DNA of 64,000 nt, from assembly GCF_007753095.1 (NCBI RefSeq), contig NZ_CP036348.1, positions 1,612,001 to 1,676,000 of the forward strand, written 5' to 3'. The position numbers and the translations under genes are program-made. The stretch is from Rosistilla carotiformis (lineage in GTDB: Bacteria > Planctomycetota > Planctomycetia > Pirellulales > Pirellulaceae). Shown here piece by piece: positions 37,279-47,078 of the stretch (position 1 is its first letter; every line of letters begins with the position of its first letter). Under the pieces are notes generated by a model. The model searched no databases, was not told the origin of the DNA, and saw only the letters and a list, made by a program, of their open reading frames with translations.

Positions 37279-38091
37279 TCAGGCGTGCTTGCCCACTTCG
37301 GCCGCTTTCTGCGCCATCAGCTTCTTTTGGTAGCGGCCTTGAATGATGTCGACGACAACCAAAACGACAAGGACGAAGTAGAAGGTGGTCTTCTGCATCG
37401 CTTCGACGTGATAGCCGAAGAAGGCGAGATGGGCGTTGTGCCCTCCTTCGCTGACCAGCATGATGCCGACGATGAATAGGATGAACAGGCCCAACACCTC
37501 GTACATTCGATTCTTTTTCAAGAACTCCGAAACGTGGTCGGCCATCACCATCATCAACACACCGCTGATCACGATCGCAACGGCCATCACGGCGATGCTG
37601 TCGGTCAGTGCCATCGCGCTTAAGATCGAATCGAAGGAGAAGACGAGGTTCATCAGAACGATCCAAAAAATGGCCGATCCGACCGACCGCTGCGCCGACT
37701 CTTCCCCATGCCCGACCTCATGGATCGACAACATGTGATAGATCTCTTTCATCGCGGTGTAGAGAATGAAACCACCGCCGGCGATCTCGACGACGCTAGC
37801 CAGGTTGAACGCGCCAAACATCCAAGCCCCTTCGGTATCGCTGCCGATCGTCAGGAAGGGATCTTCGAACGACTTGATCGCTTTGACGACGATGTACAGC
37901 AGCACAATCCGCAACACGATCGCTAGCCCGATTCCCATCCGCCGCACCTTCTGTTGGCTCTCTTCGGCAACCCGCTTGGATTCGAGCGAGATGTACAGCA
38001 AATTGTCGAAGCCCAACACCGCTTGCAGGGCAATCAGCATCAGCAATGTCAGCAGGTTGGCCAGAGTAAATAGTTCGGTGATTGCACCCAT
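37279..38091 (-). CDS. TerC family integral membrane protein
   Basis: This is a 270-residue protein with about seven membrane helices. It has the family core ALQAVLGFDNLLYISLESKR and NLVFSFDSILSAMALTDS, whose acidic residues (D in GFDN and FSFDS) are conserved in TerC. TerC-like proteins include manganese exporters and tellurite-resistance proteins; the substrate here is not fixed by sequence. The start is ATG 38091; upstream in-frame sequence has no family match. It is divergent from lnt. Confidence 0.9.
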   Translation of the reverse strand: MGAITELFTLANLLTLLMLIALQAVLGFDNLLYISLESKRVAEESQQKVRRMGIGLAIVLRIVLLYIVVKAIKSFEDPFLTIGSDTEGAWMFGAFNLASVVEIAGGGFILYTAMKEIYHMLSIHEVGHGEESAQRSVGSAIFWIVLMNLVFSFDSILSAMALTDSIAVMAVAIVISGVLMMVMADHVSEFLKKNRMYEVLGLFILFIVGIMLVSEGGHNAHLAFFGYHVEAMQKTTFYFVLVVLVVVDIIQGRYQKKLMAQKAAEVGKHA

Positions 38092-38245
38092 CGATATCTC
38101 GCTCGCGGAATTGTGTTCAACAACTTGACGCCTAACAAACTCGCCGAGTAGGGTAGAGGCTCTGAACCGGAAAAACCAGTCCCCAGCGGCATCCATCGAC
38201 TTCCAGTGGCCGCACGCGAACAAGCGTAACGATGCCAGGAATCTC

Positions 38246-40015
38246 ATGGATGAACCGTTAACTCACCGGCAATCCCAGTTGCAGACCTGCATCGCCGGAC
38301 TGTTAGGAATGGGGCTGATGTGGCTCGCTCACCCGCCGGTCGGTTTCAGCTTTTTGGCCTGGATCGCACCGCTGCCTCTGCTGTCGCTGGTCCATCGCAA
38401 TCAACCGCTGTTCCGCCGCGATTACGTTTGTCTGTGGCTGATCGGTGCACTTTTTTGGTTTATCGCGTTGTCGGGCATTCGGCACGCCCATCCGATGCTG
38501 ATCCCCGCCTGGATCGTGTTGGCGGCGTATCTGGGCATCTACACGCCGCTGTTTGTTGGACTCACCCGCGTCGCTTGGCACGGCTGGCGGATGCCATTGG
38601 TCGTCGCCGCCCCGGCGGTCTGGATCGGTTTGGAATTGGCTCGCGGTTACGCCTTGTCCGGTTTCAACGGCGTGATGCTTGGGCACACGCAAGCCAACCT
38701 TCCCTGGATGCTGCAGATCGCCGATCTCGGTGGAACCTACGCGGTCAGCGCGGTGGTTATGTTTGTCTCCGCTGCCCTGGCGGTTTGTCTGCATTGCCGA
38801 CGGTTGGCGGGGACGGAGCTGTCGGTCGCCACGTCGCGCCGACGGCAACTGCACGCGATCCTCAACGGCACCGCGGTGCTGGCAGCGACGCTCGGTTACG
38901 GGCTGTTTCGGCTGAGAGAGGCGGAGACGGTCGTCTCGCCCGAACCGATGTTGAAGGTCGCGCTGGTGCAGCGCGACGTCGAAGCGGTCTACGAGTACAG
39001 CGAGCAGCGCGAACTGGAGACGGCACGGAAGTATTTCAGTGGTTCCCGCGATGCGGTGTCGGCCGATCCGGGAGTCCAATTGGTCGTCTGGCCCGAGTCG
39101 AGCTATACCGCTGCGATGCCGTGGCGGGTGTTGGAAGATGACTTTACGGTCCCCGCCGACGCCGGCATGACGCGGGCTGAAATCGTCGCGGGGGTTCGCG
39201 ACAGCCAAAACATGTTCCAGCGTCGAGCCGCCGATATCCAGCTGGGGCTGACGGCCGCCAGCGGGCGATCGCTGCCGCCTAGTCTGATGGTCGGCTGCAG
39301 CGTGCTGCGGTATGTCGATGGGCCGGTCCAAGTCTTCAGCGGCGTGGTCACGATCGATCCGACGGGCAAAGTCCCCGCCTGGTACGGCAAACGTCACTTG
39401 GTGATGTTTGGCGAATACATCCCGTTTGCCAATCGGTTCCCTTGGCTGTACACGGTCACACCGTTGCAGATGGGGGTCACGCCGGGAGACGCTCCGATCG
39501 TCGCGGACGTCAAAGGGGTGAAGGTGCTGCCGAGCGTCTGTTTCGAAACGATGGTGGAACGGGTGACGAACAAGCACTTGCGTCAACTGGCAGCCGAAGG
39601 GAAGCCGGCCGATCTTGTCGTCAACGTGACCAACGACGGCTGGTTCGACGATTCGGCGATCCTCGAGCACCATCGACGTTGCAGCCAATTAGTCGCCGCG
39701 GCGCATCATACGCCTGTCTTAATGGCGGCCAACGGTGGTCCAACGGTCTCGATCGACAGCAGCGGCCGAGTCGTTGGGCGTCTGCCGCACCAGGACGAAT
39801 CGTTTTTGATCGCCGATCCGCGGCAGGATCCACGCGTTTCGTTCTATCAACGCGTCGGCGACTGGCCAGCTCGCTTCGCCACGCTGTTGTGTATCTCGCT
39901 GGCGATCTCGGGTTGTCGGGGACGACGGCGACGAAAAAAGCAGTTGCCGCTGCCAAGCGTCGAATCGCCAACCGATCTGATCGGCGACGCAGGTTCGGAG
40001 CCGCCACGCGTTTAA
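38246..40015 (+). CDS. lnt: Apolipoprotein N-acyltransferase
   Basis: This is a 589-residue inner-membrane enzyme that adds the third acyl chain to lipoproteins. The N-terminal part (residues 1-225) has about seven membrane helices. The periplasmic nitrilase domain has the catalytic triad Glu284 (VVWPESSY), Lys382 (YGKRHLVMFGEY) and Cys432 (PSVCFETM). A final helix follows about 560-580 with a basic C-terminus. AGGA lies 7 nt upstream of ATG 38246. The window encodes clear lipoproteins (e.g. at 52307), which need this step. Confidence 0.93.
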   Translation: MDEPLTHRQSQLQTCIAGLLGMGLMWLAHPPVGFSFLAWIAPLPLLSLVHRNQPLFRRDYVCLWLIGALFWFIALSGIRHAHPMLIPAWIVLAAYLGIYTPLFVGLTRVAWHGWRMPLVVAAPAVWIGLELARGYALSGFNGVMLGHTQANLPWMLQIADLGGTYAVSAVVMFVSAALAVCLHCRRLAGTELSVATSRRRQLHAILNGTAVLAATLGYGLFRLREAETVVSPEPMLKVALVQRDVEAVYEYSEQRELETARKYFSGSRDAVSADPGVQLVVWPESSYTAAMPWRVLEDDFTVPADAGMTRAEIVAGVRDSQNMFQRRAADIQLGLTAASGRSLPPSLMVGCSVLRYVDGPVQVFSGVVTIDPTGKVPAWYGKRHLVMFGEYIPFANRFPWLYTVTPLQMGVTPGDAPIVADVKGVKVLPSVCFETMVERVTNKHLRQLAAEGKPADLVVNVTNDGWFDDSAILEHHRRCSQLVAAAHHTPVLMAANGGPTVSIDSSGRVVGRLPHQDESFLIADPRQDPRVSFYQRVGDWPARFATLLCISLAISGCRGRRRRKKQLPLPSVESPTDLIGDAGSEPPRV

Positions 40016-40071
40016 CCGCTATACCGTTCAACGACGGCGTTTCGGACCGTCGAAAGAATTAGCGGCGGGAT

Positions 40072-40140
40072 GTAGTGGACGAGGTTACGAGTCCCAGCGA
40101 TTTGGTCTGATGCAAAAGGACTCGTAACCTCGTCCGCTAC
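40072..40140. repeat. Inverted repeat pair with 23-bp arms
   Basis: A 23-bp left arm (40072-40094, GTAGTGGACGAGGTTACGAG then TCC) and its inverted partner (40118-40140) differ at one base; the spacer is 23 bp. The outer GTAGTGGA is shared with the element family at 24060, so both may derive from a common repeat type. It sits after lnt and before a convergent gene. Confidence 0.75.
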
Positions 40141-40167
40141 GCTTCGTTAAACGACGGCGCCCGATGG

Positions 40168-40191
40168 GGACGCGGTTAAGCAACCGCGTCC
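40168..40191. terminator. Perfect hairpin between lnt and the transglutaminase gene
   Basis: GGACGCGGTT-AAGC-AACCGCGTCC forms a 10-bp hairpin with a 4-nt loop between two convergent genes. There is no T-tract, so it would need help to terminate. It could serve both directions. Confidence 0.45.
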
Positions 40192-40216
40192 GTACGGGCG
40201 TACGGTGCGGGGCGGA

Positions 40217-43200
40217 TCAGTTGCGATTGCGGCGGAGGTCCAGCGTCATCGGGAACTCTGGATTGCACTCCTCTTTCGGCAGCGAAACCTTGCCGCCGGT
40301 GTGACCGATCTTGAAGAATCGGGCCGCGCGGCGACTCTCGGCTTCGAATGCGTTGACCGGGAAACTCGGCGAGTTCAGGCCGGTCGGATTGCTGACGTGG
40401 TACTGGCATCCGCCGATCGAACGCTTGTTCCACGAATCGACGAAGTCGAAGATCAGCGGAGAATCGACAGGGATCGTCGGGTGCAGGCAGCTTGGTGGTT
40501 GCCAAGCGCGGTAGCGGATGCCGGCGACAAATTGCCCTTCGACGCCCGTCGGATGCAACGGCACGCGACGGCCGTTGCATGTCAGCACGTGCCGCGTATC
40601 GGTCATCCCCGAGACCTTGACCTGCAGTCGTTCGACCGAGGAATCGACAAAACGAGCGGTCCCGCCGCCGGCGGCTTCTTCGCCCAACACGTACCACGGT
40701 TCGATCGCTTTCCGCAATTCGACGTGAATCGATTGTTGGGTGAATTCGCCCATCACGGGGAAGCGGAATTCTTGATGCGCCCCGAACCATTGGTGTTCGA
40801 AATCGAAGCCGCACTCGCGAAGATCGTCGACGACATCGCTGAAATCCTGCCAAACAAAATGAGGCAGCATGAAGCGATCGTGCAGTGTGGTGCTCCAGTC
40901 GACCATCTCGGTTTCGTACGGTTGTTCCCAGAATCGAGCGACCAGACCGCGGATCAGCAATTGTTGCGTCAGGCTCATGCGTGCGTGCGGTGGCATCTCG
41001 AAACCGCGGAACTCCACGAGTCCCAACCGCCCCGTCGCCGAATCGGGCGAATAAAGCTTATCGATGCAGAACTCGGCCCGATGCGTGTTGCCGGTCACAT
41101 CGACCAACAGGTGTCGGAAGATGCGATCGACCAGCCATGGCGGAGTCGTTTCGCCACGGCGAATCTGGTCGCAGGCGATCTTCAATTCGTAGATCGCGTC
41201 GGTCCGCGATTCGTCGCAGCGTGGCGCTTGGCTGGTCGGGCCGATGAACTTGCCGCTGAACAGATACGACAGCGACGGATGGTTGTGCCAGTAGCTGACG
41301 AAACTTTTCAGCAGATCGGGGCGACGCAGGAACGGGCTGTCGGCCGGTGTCTGTCCGCCCAGCACGACGTGGTTGCCGCCGCCGGTTCCGGTGTGCTGCC
41401 CGTCGAGATCGAACTTCTCGGTTCCCAATCGCGTGTGGCGCGCGTCTTCGTAGACGCCGTTGGTGATGTCGACCAATTCGGTCCAGTCTTGAGCCGGATG
41501 GACATTGACTTCGATCACGCCCGGATCGGGAGTCACTCGCATGACTTGCAATCGCGAATCGTGCGGCGGTTGGTAGCCTTCGATCGTGACCGGCGTTTCC
41601 AGTTCTTCGGCGGTCGCTTCGATCGCCGAGATCAGTTCCAAGAACGATTCCAAGCGGTCGGTCGGCGGCAGGAAGACGTGCAGCCGGCCTTCGCGTGCTT
41701 CGACGCACAGGGCCGTCGGCACGATTTGCGATTCATCAGCCACTTGCGTGTCGACCGACATGTGGTCGGGGCCACCCTGTTCGTTTCCACCCGGCGGAAT
41801 CGCTCCGTTGCTCGGCGAACCGTCCCCACCGTTCCAGCCGCTGGTGCCGTGAGCTTGCGAAGTGGGCGAACCGCCGACGGTCGCAAACTGCTGTACTGGT
41901 GTGAGGGCTTCGGTCACGTCGACCCGCATGTTCCCATGGCTGATCGCTTCGGAAACGACATGTCGCAGATGGCTTTGCCGAATCTGGTCGCTGGTTTGCA
42001 GATGGCCGACAGGTTCCATCGGGTCGCGATCGAAGAAGTCCAACGCGTGTTCGGGCTTGTCGACATAGGTCAACGATTGCAACGGCAACCGGTAGCCCAT
42101 CGGCGAATCGCCGGGCAGCAGGAACATCTCTTCGGATCGAACCTTCCACGGTCCGCTGGTCCAGTGTGGCGAATCGGTCCACCAGACATGCCGCAGCGGC
42201 AGGACAACGCCGACGGCTTGCGTGAGCCCTTGTTCGAAGATCCTCGCGATCCGCTCACGCTCTTCTTGCGACTCCAGTTTCGAATCGCGGACGTCGACGT
42301 TCGAAGGCAGACGACGTTCGCGCCACATGTAGTACATCGCGTCTTCGTAGCCGCAGGCAACGTGTTGCGGATTCGCTCCCAATCGGGTCGCCAATCGCTT
42401 CGCAAAACGCTCCGCATCTTCGGCGGTGTGGCCGTAATCGGTTTCAACGTTTGCCAACCACCGGTCATCGCGCCAGATCGGTTGGCCATCTTTACGCCAG
42501 AAGATCGCCATCGCCCATCGCGGCAGCGGTTCGCCGGGGTACCATTTGCCTTGGCCAAAGTGCAACACGCCGCCGCTGCTGAACCGCGACTTCAGCCGCA
42601 GCAACAGATCGTAAGAGAGTCCACGTTTGGTTGGCCCAACCGCGGCGGTCTGCCATTCCTCGCCATCCATATCGTCGATCGAGACGAAGGTTGGTTCGCC
42701 ACCCATCGTCAGGCGGACGTCGCCGCGCTGCAGATGTTCGTCGATCTCATGCCCCAGGGCTTCGATCCGGTTCCATTGCGAATCGCTGTAGGGGAGCGTG
42801 ACGCGCGGATCCTCGTGGATGCGCGTGACCGACATCTTGTGCTCGAACTCGACCTCGCATTCGTCCAGCGTTCCGGTGATCGGAGCGGCCGAGGTTGGTT
42901 GAGGTGTGCAGGCCAACGGGATGTGTCCCTCGCCAGCGAACAGACCGCTGGTTGGGTCCAGCCCGATCCAACCAGCGCCCGGCAGGAAGACCTCTGCCCA
43001 AGCATGCAGGTCGGTAAAGTCGACTTCGGTTCCCGAGGGACCATCCAGCGACTTCTCGTCGGCTTTTAATTGGATCAGATAACCCGAAACGAACCGCGCC
43101 GCGAAGCCGAGCTGACGCAGCAATTGGACCATCAACCAACCGCTATCGCGACACGAACCGCTGCAAAGTGTAAGGGTCTGTTCGGGCGATTGGACGCCCG

Positions 43201-43690
43201 GTTCCATGCGGAGCGTGTAGGCGATGTGGCTCTGCAGTTTGCTGTTCAGATCGACAAGGAAGTCGATCGTGCGGCGCGGCGTATAATCCAACGAGCCCAG
43301 AAACGCATGCATCTTGGGGCCTGTGGCACCACGTTGCAGGTAGGGCCGCAGCTCTTCGAGCGATTCGGCGTCGTAGCTGAACGGATATTCGGTCGCTTCG
43401 GGTTCCAGAAAGAAGTCGAACGGATTGACGACCGTCATCGTGGCGACGACGTCGACTTCGACTTTAAATTCTTTGACCTGTTCGTTGAAGACGCATCGAG
43501 CCAGGTAGTTGCCGAAGGGATCCTGTTGCCAGTTCAGATAGTGGTCTGCTGGAGTGACCTTCAACGAATAACTGTTGATCGGAGTCCGGCTGTGGGCGGC
43601 CGGCCGCAAACGAATTACTTGCGGCCCCAGATTGATCGTGCGGTCGTATCGATAGATGGTTTGGTGGTTAAGAGAAACACGGATGGTCAT
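40217..43690 (-). CDS. Transglutaminase-DUF2126 protein
   Basis: This 1157-residue protein has an N-terminal beta region (RVSLNHQTIYRYDRTINLGPQVIRLRP) and a transglutaminase-like cysteine peptidase domain with Cys180 (LCSGSCRDSGWL), His229 (DLHAWAEVFLPG) and Asp245 (GLDPTSG). A long DUF2126 region follows to the end (for example TMGGEPTFVSIDDMDG, and GNHVVLGGQTPADSPFLRRPDLL). With the two upstream genes it forms a conserved set proposed to make and cut small peptides, or to modify peptides by amide bonds. No signal peptide was seen. Length and catalytic residues are intact. Confidence 0.92.
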   Translation of the reverse strand: MTIRVSLNHQTIYRYDRTINLGPQVIRLRPAAHSRTPINSYSLKVTPADHYLNWQQDPFGNYLARCVFNEQVKEFKVEVDVVATMTVVNPFDFFLEPEATEYPFSYDAESLEELRPYLQRGATGPKMHAFLGSLDYTPRRTIDFLVDLNSKLQSHIAYTLRMEPGVQSPEQTLTLCSGSCRDSGWLMVQLLRQLGFAARFVSGYLIQLKADEKSLDGPSGTEVDFTDLHAWAEVFLPGAGWIGLDPTSGLFAGEGHIPLACTPQPTSAAPITGTLDECEVEFEHKMSVTRIHEDPRVTLPYSDSQWNRIEALGHEIDEHLQRGDVRLTMGGEPTFVSIDDMDGEEWQTAAVGPTKRGLSYDLLLRLKSRFSSGGVLHFGQGKWYPGEPLPRWAMAIFWRKDGQPIWRDDRWLANVETDYGHTAEDAERFAKRLATRLGANPQHVACGYEDAMYYMWRERRLPSNVDVRDSKLESQEERERIARIFEQGLTQAVGVVLPLRHVWWTDSPHWTSGPWKVRSEEMFLLPGDSPMGYRLPLQSLTYVDKPEHALDFFDRDPMEPVGHLQTSDQIRQSHLRHVVSEAISHGNMRVDVTEALTPVQQFATVGGSPTSQAHGTSGWNGGDGSPSNGAIPPGGNEQGGPDHMSVDTQVADESQIVPTALCVEAREGRLHVFLPPTDRLESFLELISAIEATAEELETPVTIEGYQPPHDSRLQVMRVTPDPGVIEVNVHPAQDWTELVDITNGVYEDARHTRLGTEKFDLDGQHTGTGGGNHVVLGGQTPADSPFLRRPDLLKSFVSYWHNHPSLSYLFSGKFIGPTSQAPRCDESRTDAIYELKIACDQIRRGETTPPWLVDRIFRHLLVDVTGNTHRAEFCIDKLYSPDSATGRLGLVEFRGFEMPPHARMSLTQQLLIRGLVARFWEQPYETEMVDWSTTLHDRFMLPHFVWQDFSDVVDDLRECGFDFEHQWFGAHQEFRFPVMGEFTQQSIHVELRKAIEPWYVLGEEAAGGGTARFVDSSVERLQVKVSGMTDTRHVLTCNGRRVPLHPTGVEGQFVAGIRYRAWQPPSCLHPTIPVDSPLIFDFVDSWNKRSIGGCQYHVSNPTGLNSPSFPVNAFEAESRRAARFFKIGHTGGKVSLPKEECNPEFPMTLDLRRNRN

Positions 43691-43868
43691 GAGCGGCCTA
43701 GCCTAGGTGTTGACATGCAGTCATGGAAACTCGCGCATCCGTGTCTCTCGAATTCCGAAAAACGGTTGATATAAATAGATCAAGCGTCGATTCATCCAAG
43801 AACCGAAACAGATGCGATTACCGGCGACGCAACGTCGCTTACGAGTTCCGCCAAACAACGCAACGACA

Positions 43869-44825
43869 TTACTCTACACGCATCGGCACCGTGAAAAAGT
43901 CTTCGTGAATCGCATTTCCGACATTATTAACGCGCGTCTGGAAGTCGTCGATAAATTCGTGCATTCCCTGATCAATGATTTCTTCGATACTCATGTAATC
44001 GAATTCCGAACTTAATCGACCGATCAGCTGTTCCGACCTCAAGCGGAAGGTTCCGGGGCGGCTGCCGGTGATTTCCATCAGCGAATGTTGGGCACCGATC
44101 AAGCAAAACCGGATCGAACGGGGAAAATGGCGATCGAGGATCAAGAACTTCGCCACGTTGTTCGGTTCGATCGCGCCATAGACGCGGCGGTACATCTCCA
44201 ACGCGCTATTGGAACGCAGCAGTGCCGACCATCGGACAACATCCAACGAGGTGCCGATGTCTTCGGCTTTGGGCAGCAGCAAATAGTACTGCACGTCGGC
44301 GATTCGCGAGATCTTGTCGGCGCGTTCCAACAGGCGTCCCAGACGCAGGAAATGCCATGCCTCGCCGTGCGACATCGTCGTGTAGGTGGTGCCTACAAGG
44401 GTGTGGCTCGCGTTGCGGACTTCGGTGCAAAAGCTGACCGGATCGTACAAGATGCTGCTGTCATTGACGGCGTTTCTTAGCATCAAATAGAAACGATTGA
44501 CGTGTTCCCACATCGGGCTGGTGATCGTTTCGCGGATCGTTCGGGCGTTTTCTCTCGCCGACATCACGCACGACATGATCGAATTGGGGTTGTCACGATC
44601 GAAGGCCAAGAACTTCAGCACGTTCTCGCGAGAGGCGGTGTCGTAGCTCTTTTTGAACAGATCGTAGTCGCCGGTGGTGTAGACCAACGGTTCCCATTGA
44701 TTCACAAAGGGGCTGCCATCGCCCAGGGTTAGGTTGTAGTTGACATCGATAAAACGCGCCACGTTTTCAGCGCGTTCGACCATTCGGCTCAACCAATAAA
44801 CGGAGTTTGCAACGCGACTTAACAT
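43869..44825 (-). CDS. Alpha-E domain protein (DUF403)
   Basis: This 318-residue all-helical cytoplasmic protein has the family start MLSRVANSVYWLSRMVERAENVARFIDV and, later, RSIRFCLIGAQHSL. Alpha-E proteins lie almost always between a circularly permuted ATP-grasp enzyme and a transglutaminase, as here, and are predicted partners in amide-bond formation. The biochemical function is not shown. It lies 178 bp upstream of the transglutaminase gene. Confidence 0.9.
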   Translation of the reverse strand: MLSRVANSVYWLSRMVERAENVARFIDVNYNLTLGDGSPFVNQWEPLVYTTGDYDLFKKSYDTASRENVLKFLAFDRDNPNSIMSCVMSARENARTIRETITSPMWEHVNRFYLMLRNAVNDSSILYDPVSFCTEVRNASHTLVGTTYTTMSHGEAWHFLRLGRLLERADKISRIADVQYYLLLPKAEDIGTSLDVVRWSALLRSNSALEMYRRVYGAIEPNNVAKFLILDRHFPRSIRFCLIGAQHSLMEITGSRPGTFRLRSEQLIGRLSSEFDYMSIEEIIDQGMHEFIDDFQTRVNNVGNAIHEDFFTVPMRVE

Positions 44826-44979
44826 GATTGCAGTGCCTCATGATTAAGCGGGAACGTTGGTACACAGGGAGACGTCCCCGATGCGCCGGGGAACGCCGAT
44901 CGAACGATATAAAAACTCACTTTTCCGCCACTTTCGAATTTTGGATCTTATTGCACGATTGAAGAGGACAGCGTCGTTT

Positions 44980-45011
44980 CGCCCCATCACGCGGTGGAAG
45001 CGTGATGGGCG
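44980..45011. repeat. Strong hairpin between ATP-grasp and alpha-E genes
   Basis: CCCATCACGC (44983-44992) and GCGTGATGGG (45000-45009) pair perfectly over a 7-nt loop, with flanking GC extending the stem. It lies between two genes of one operon and has no T-tract, so it could be an mRNA processing or attenuation point. Confidence 0.6.
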
Positions 45012-45023
45012 AATCCAAGGCTT

Positions 45024-46547
45024 CTAGGATTGACTTTGCGATTGGGATTGTTCGCCTTCGGAGTCCGTCGCGGTCGACTGCGGCGGTTCCTGGGGGGCCT
45101 GGGATGAATTCTCGTCGATTACCCAGGTATCTTTGCTTCCGCCGCCTTGCGATGAGTTGACGATCATGGAACCTTCGGTCAATGCGACCCGGGTTAACCC
45201 CCCCGGCATCACGTAGATGTCTTCGCCACACAAAACGAAGGGACGCAGGTCGACATGCCGTGGTTGCAGGCGGTCGCCCACCAGCGTTGGCACGGTCGAC
45301 AGGTTTAACATCGGCTGGGCGATGTAGTTTCGTGGGTTGGCATTGATCAATTCGACGTACTTTGCCTGTTCTTCCGACGTCGATTGCGGGCCCATCAAAA
45401 TTCCGTACCCACCCGATTCATTGGTCGGTTTGACCACCAGTTTGTCGAGGTTGGCGAGCACGTGCTGGCGGTGTTTGGGGTCGGAGCAGACATAGGTGGG
45501 AACGTTCTGCAGGATGGCGTCTTCGTCCAGGTAATACTTAATGATTTCCGGGACGTAGGCGTAGATCGCTTTATCGTCTGCGACGCCAGTGCCCGGTGCG
45601 TTGGCAAGTGTCACGCGGCCGGCGCGGTAGACGTCGATCAGCCCCGGCACGCCTAGGCACGAATCTTTACGGAAACATTTAGGATCCAAGAAATCGTCGT
45701 CGATACGCCGATAGATCACGTCGACACGTTGCAGACCTTGAGTGGTTCGCATGTGGACATAGCCGTTTTCGACGACAAGGTCGGAGCCTTGCACCAGCTG
45801 GATTCCCATCTGTTGAGCAAGGAACGTGTGCTCGTAATAGGCGGAGTTGTACGACCCCGGAGTCAGCACGACGGCTGTTGGGGCGATCGTTCCCGGAGGG
45901 GCGCATTGCAGCAGCGTCTTGAGCAATTGTTCGGAATACTCTTCGACAGGTCGCACCGCGATCCCTTCGAAGACTTGCGGAAACGTCCGCTTCATCACCT
46001 CGCGATTTTCCAGCACGTAGGAGACACCCGACGGGCAGCGGAGATTGTCTTCCAAGACATAGATCGTGCCATCGGCATCGCGGACCAGGTCGACGCCCGA
46101 GATGTGACACCAGACCTTTTTGGCTGGGCTGAAGCCACGCATCTGAGGTCGTAGCGTTCCCGCCGAAGCGAGCAGATCCTCTGGTATCACTTTGTCGTGC
46201 AGGATGTCCTGTTCGTTATAGATGTCGTCCAGGAACAAGTTCAAAGCGCGGATGCGTTGTTTCAGTCCCGCTTCGACCTGGGTCCATTCATTGCCATCGA
46301 TGATTCGCGGCAGCACGTCAAAGGGCCAGACCTTCTCGCGGCCATCGGCGTGACCGTAGACGTTAAATGTGATGCCCATGTTGCGGAGCGCGTGTTCGGC
46401 AGACGTTTGCCGTCGGCCCAGTTCGCCCGTCTGCAGGTTCCCAAGCTTCTTGGCGTAACTGGCACAACACCCACGGGCCTCTCCGTTGGTGGTGAACATT
46501 TCGTCGTACGCACCGTCGGATGGATAGGTTTCTAATTCGTTAATCAC
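45024..46547 (-). CDS. Circularly permuted type 2 ATP-grasp protein (DUF404/DUF407)
   Basis: This is a 507-residue cytoplasmic enzyme. Motifs include [42 protein letters not shown] (split by function; NLRCPSG is the family hallmark), [22 protein letters not shown], and [18 protein letters not shown] for nucleotide binding. Its C-terminal tail ([12 protein letters not shown]) is a Ser/Gln repeat. ATP-grasp enzymes join carboxylates to amines using ATP. The start is GTG at 46547 with GAGG 6 nt upstream. It is the first gene of the peptide-synthesis operon. Confidence 0.9.
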   Translation of the reverse strand: MINELETYPSDGAYDEMFTTNGEARGCCASYAKKLGNLQTGELGRRQTSAEHALRNMGITFNVYGHADGREKVWPFDVLPRIIDGNEWTQVEAGLKQRIRALNLFLDDIYNEQDILHDKVIPEDLLASAGTLRPQMRGFSPAKKVWCHISGVDLVRDADGTIYVLEDNLRCPSGVSYVLENREVMKRTFPQVFEGIAVRPVEEYSEQLLKTLLQCAPPGTIAPTAVVLTPGSYNSAYYEHTFLAQQMGIQLVQGSDLVVENGYVHMRTTQGLQRVDVIYRRIDDDFLDPKCFRKDSCLGVPGLIDVYRAGRVTLANAPGTGVADDKAIYAYVPEIIKYYLDEDAILQNVPTYVCSDPKHRQHVLANLDKLVVKPTNESGGYGILMGPQSTSEEQAKYVELINANPRNYIAQPMLNLSTVPTLVGDRLQPRHVDLRPFVLCGEDIYVMPGGLTRVALTEGSMIVNSSQGGGSKDTWVIDENSSQAPQEPPQSTATDSEGEQSQSQSQS

Positions 46548-47078
46548 GTCGCCTCACATGTCGATTTAAAAAGAGATTCCGAAAGCGTAGCAAATCACAT
46601 GCCATTCCCAATTGCGTTAGCAATTGCAGGTCGGGATACGGCGGCTGACTACAATCTAGGCGTTGTAGGCCTGGAAAGTAAGCAGGCCTTTTCTGCTGCC
46701 ACACGCCCAACGTCCGGGGGACACGTGGAAGGTGGTCGGTGGCGACGAAGCAACGAGGGCCGGTGGTAAGTTGTTCGTACTGCTGTGAGTTTGCCAGTTG
46801 TTCCGAGGATGCTGTGGCTTCCGACTGTAGCTTGCCCGATTTGCTGATTTGACAAAAACGGGGGGGTTATAAGCAATCGAGGATTGTTCCACAGCCGAAT
46901 TCCAACTGGTGAACGCTTGCATGTTGCTCTTAAAGGACATCGGGCACTCAACAACAATTGGGTCACGAATCGCCCTCTAATCGTGATGTCGTCGCGTCCA
47001 AACGCGAAACGCACGAAGCATTTCAATGGACTGCGATCGCCGCGATGCGATCGGCAACTGGTTAGAAGGAGTCTAACA
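46548..47078. other. 531-bp intergenic region with hairpins, possible leader or RNA
   Basis: This region separates two divergent genes. It holds hairpins CAATTGC-GTTA-GCAATTG (46609-46626) and AGGCCTG-N9-CAGGCCT (46667-46689, followed by TTTTC), and GC-rich pairing around 46690-46735. TTGACA at 46849-46854 is followed by TTATAA at 46867-46872, but the spacing (12 bp) is too short for a normal promoter. A strong Shine-Dalgarno lies at the right end. No coding frame was recognised. Confidence 0.35.

Noticed and set aside
40205-43069. 954-residue + strand ORF opposite the transglutaminase gene
   Set aside because: Antisense shadow of the DUF2126 protein; composition is unlike a real protein and no domain is visible.
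46849-46872. Promoter TTGACA/TTATAA of the barrel gene
   Set aside because: The 12-bp spacing is too short for a sigma-70 promoter; the real promoter was not identified.
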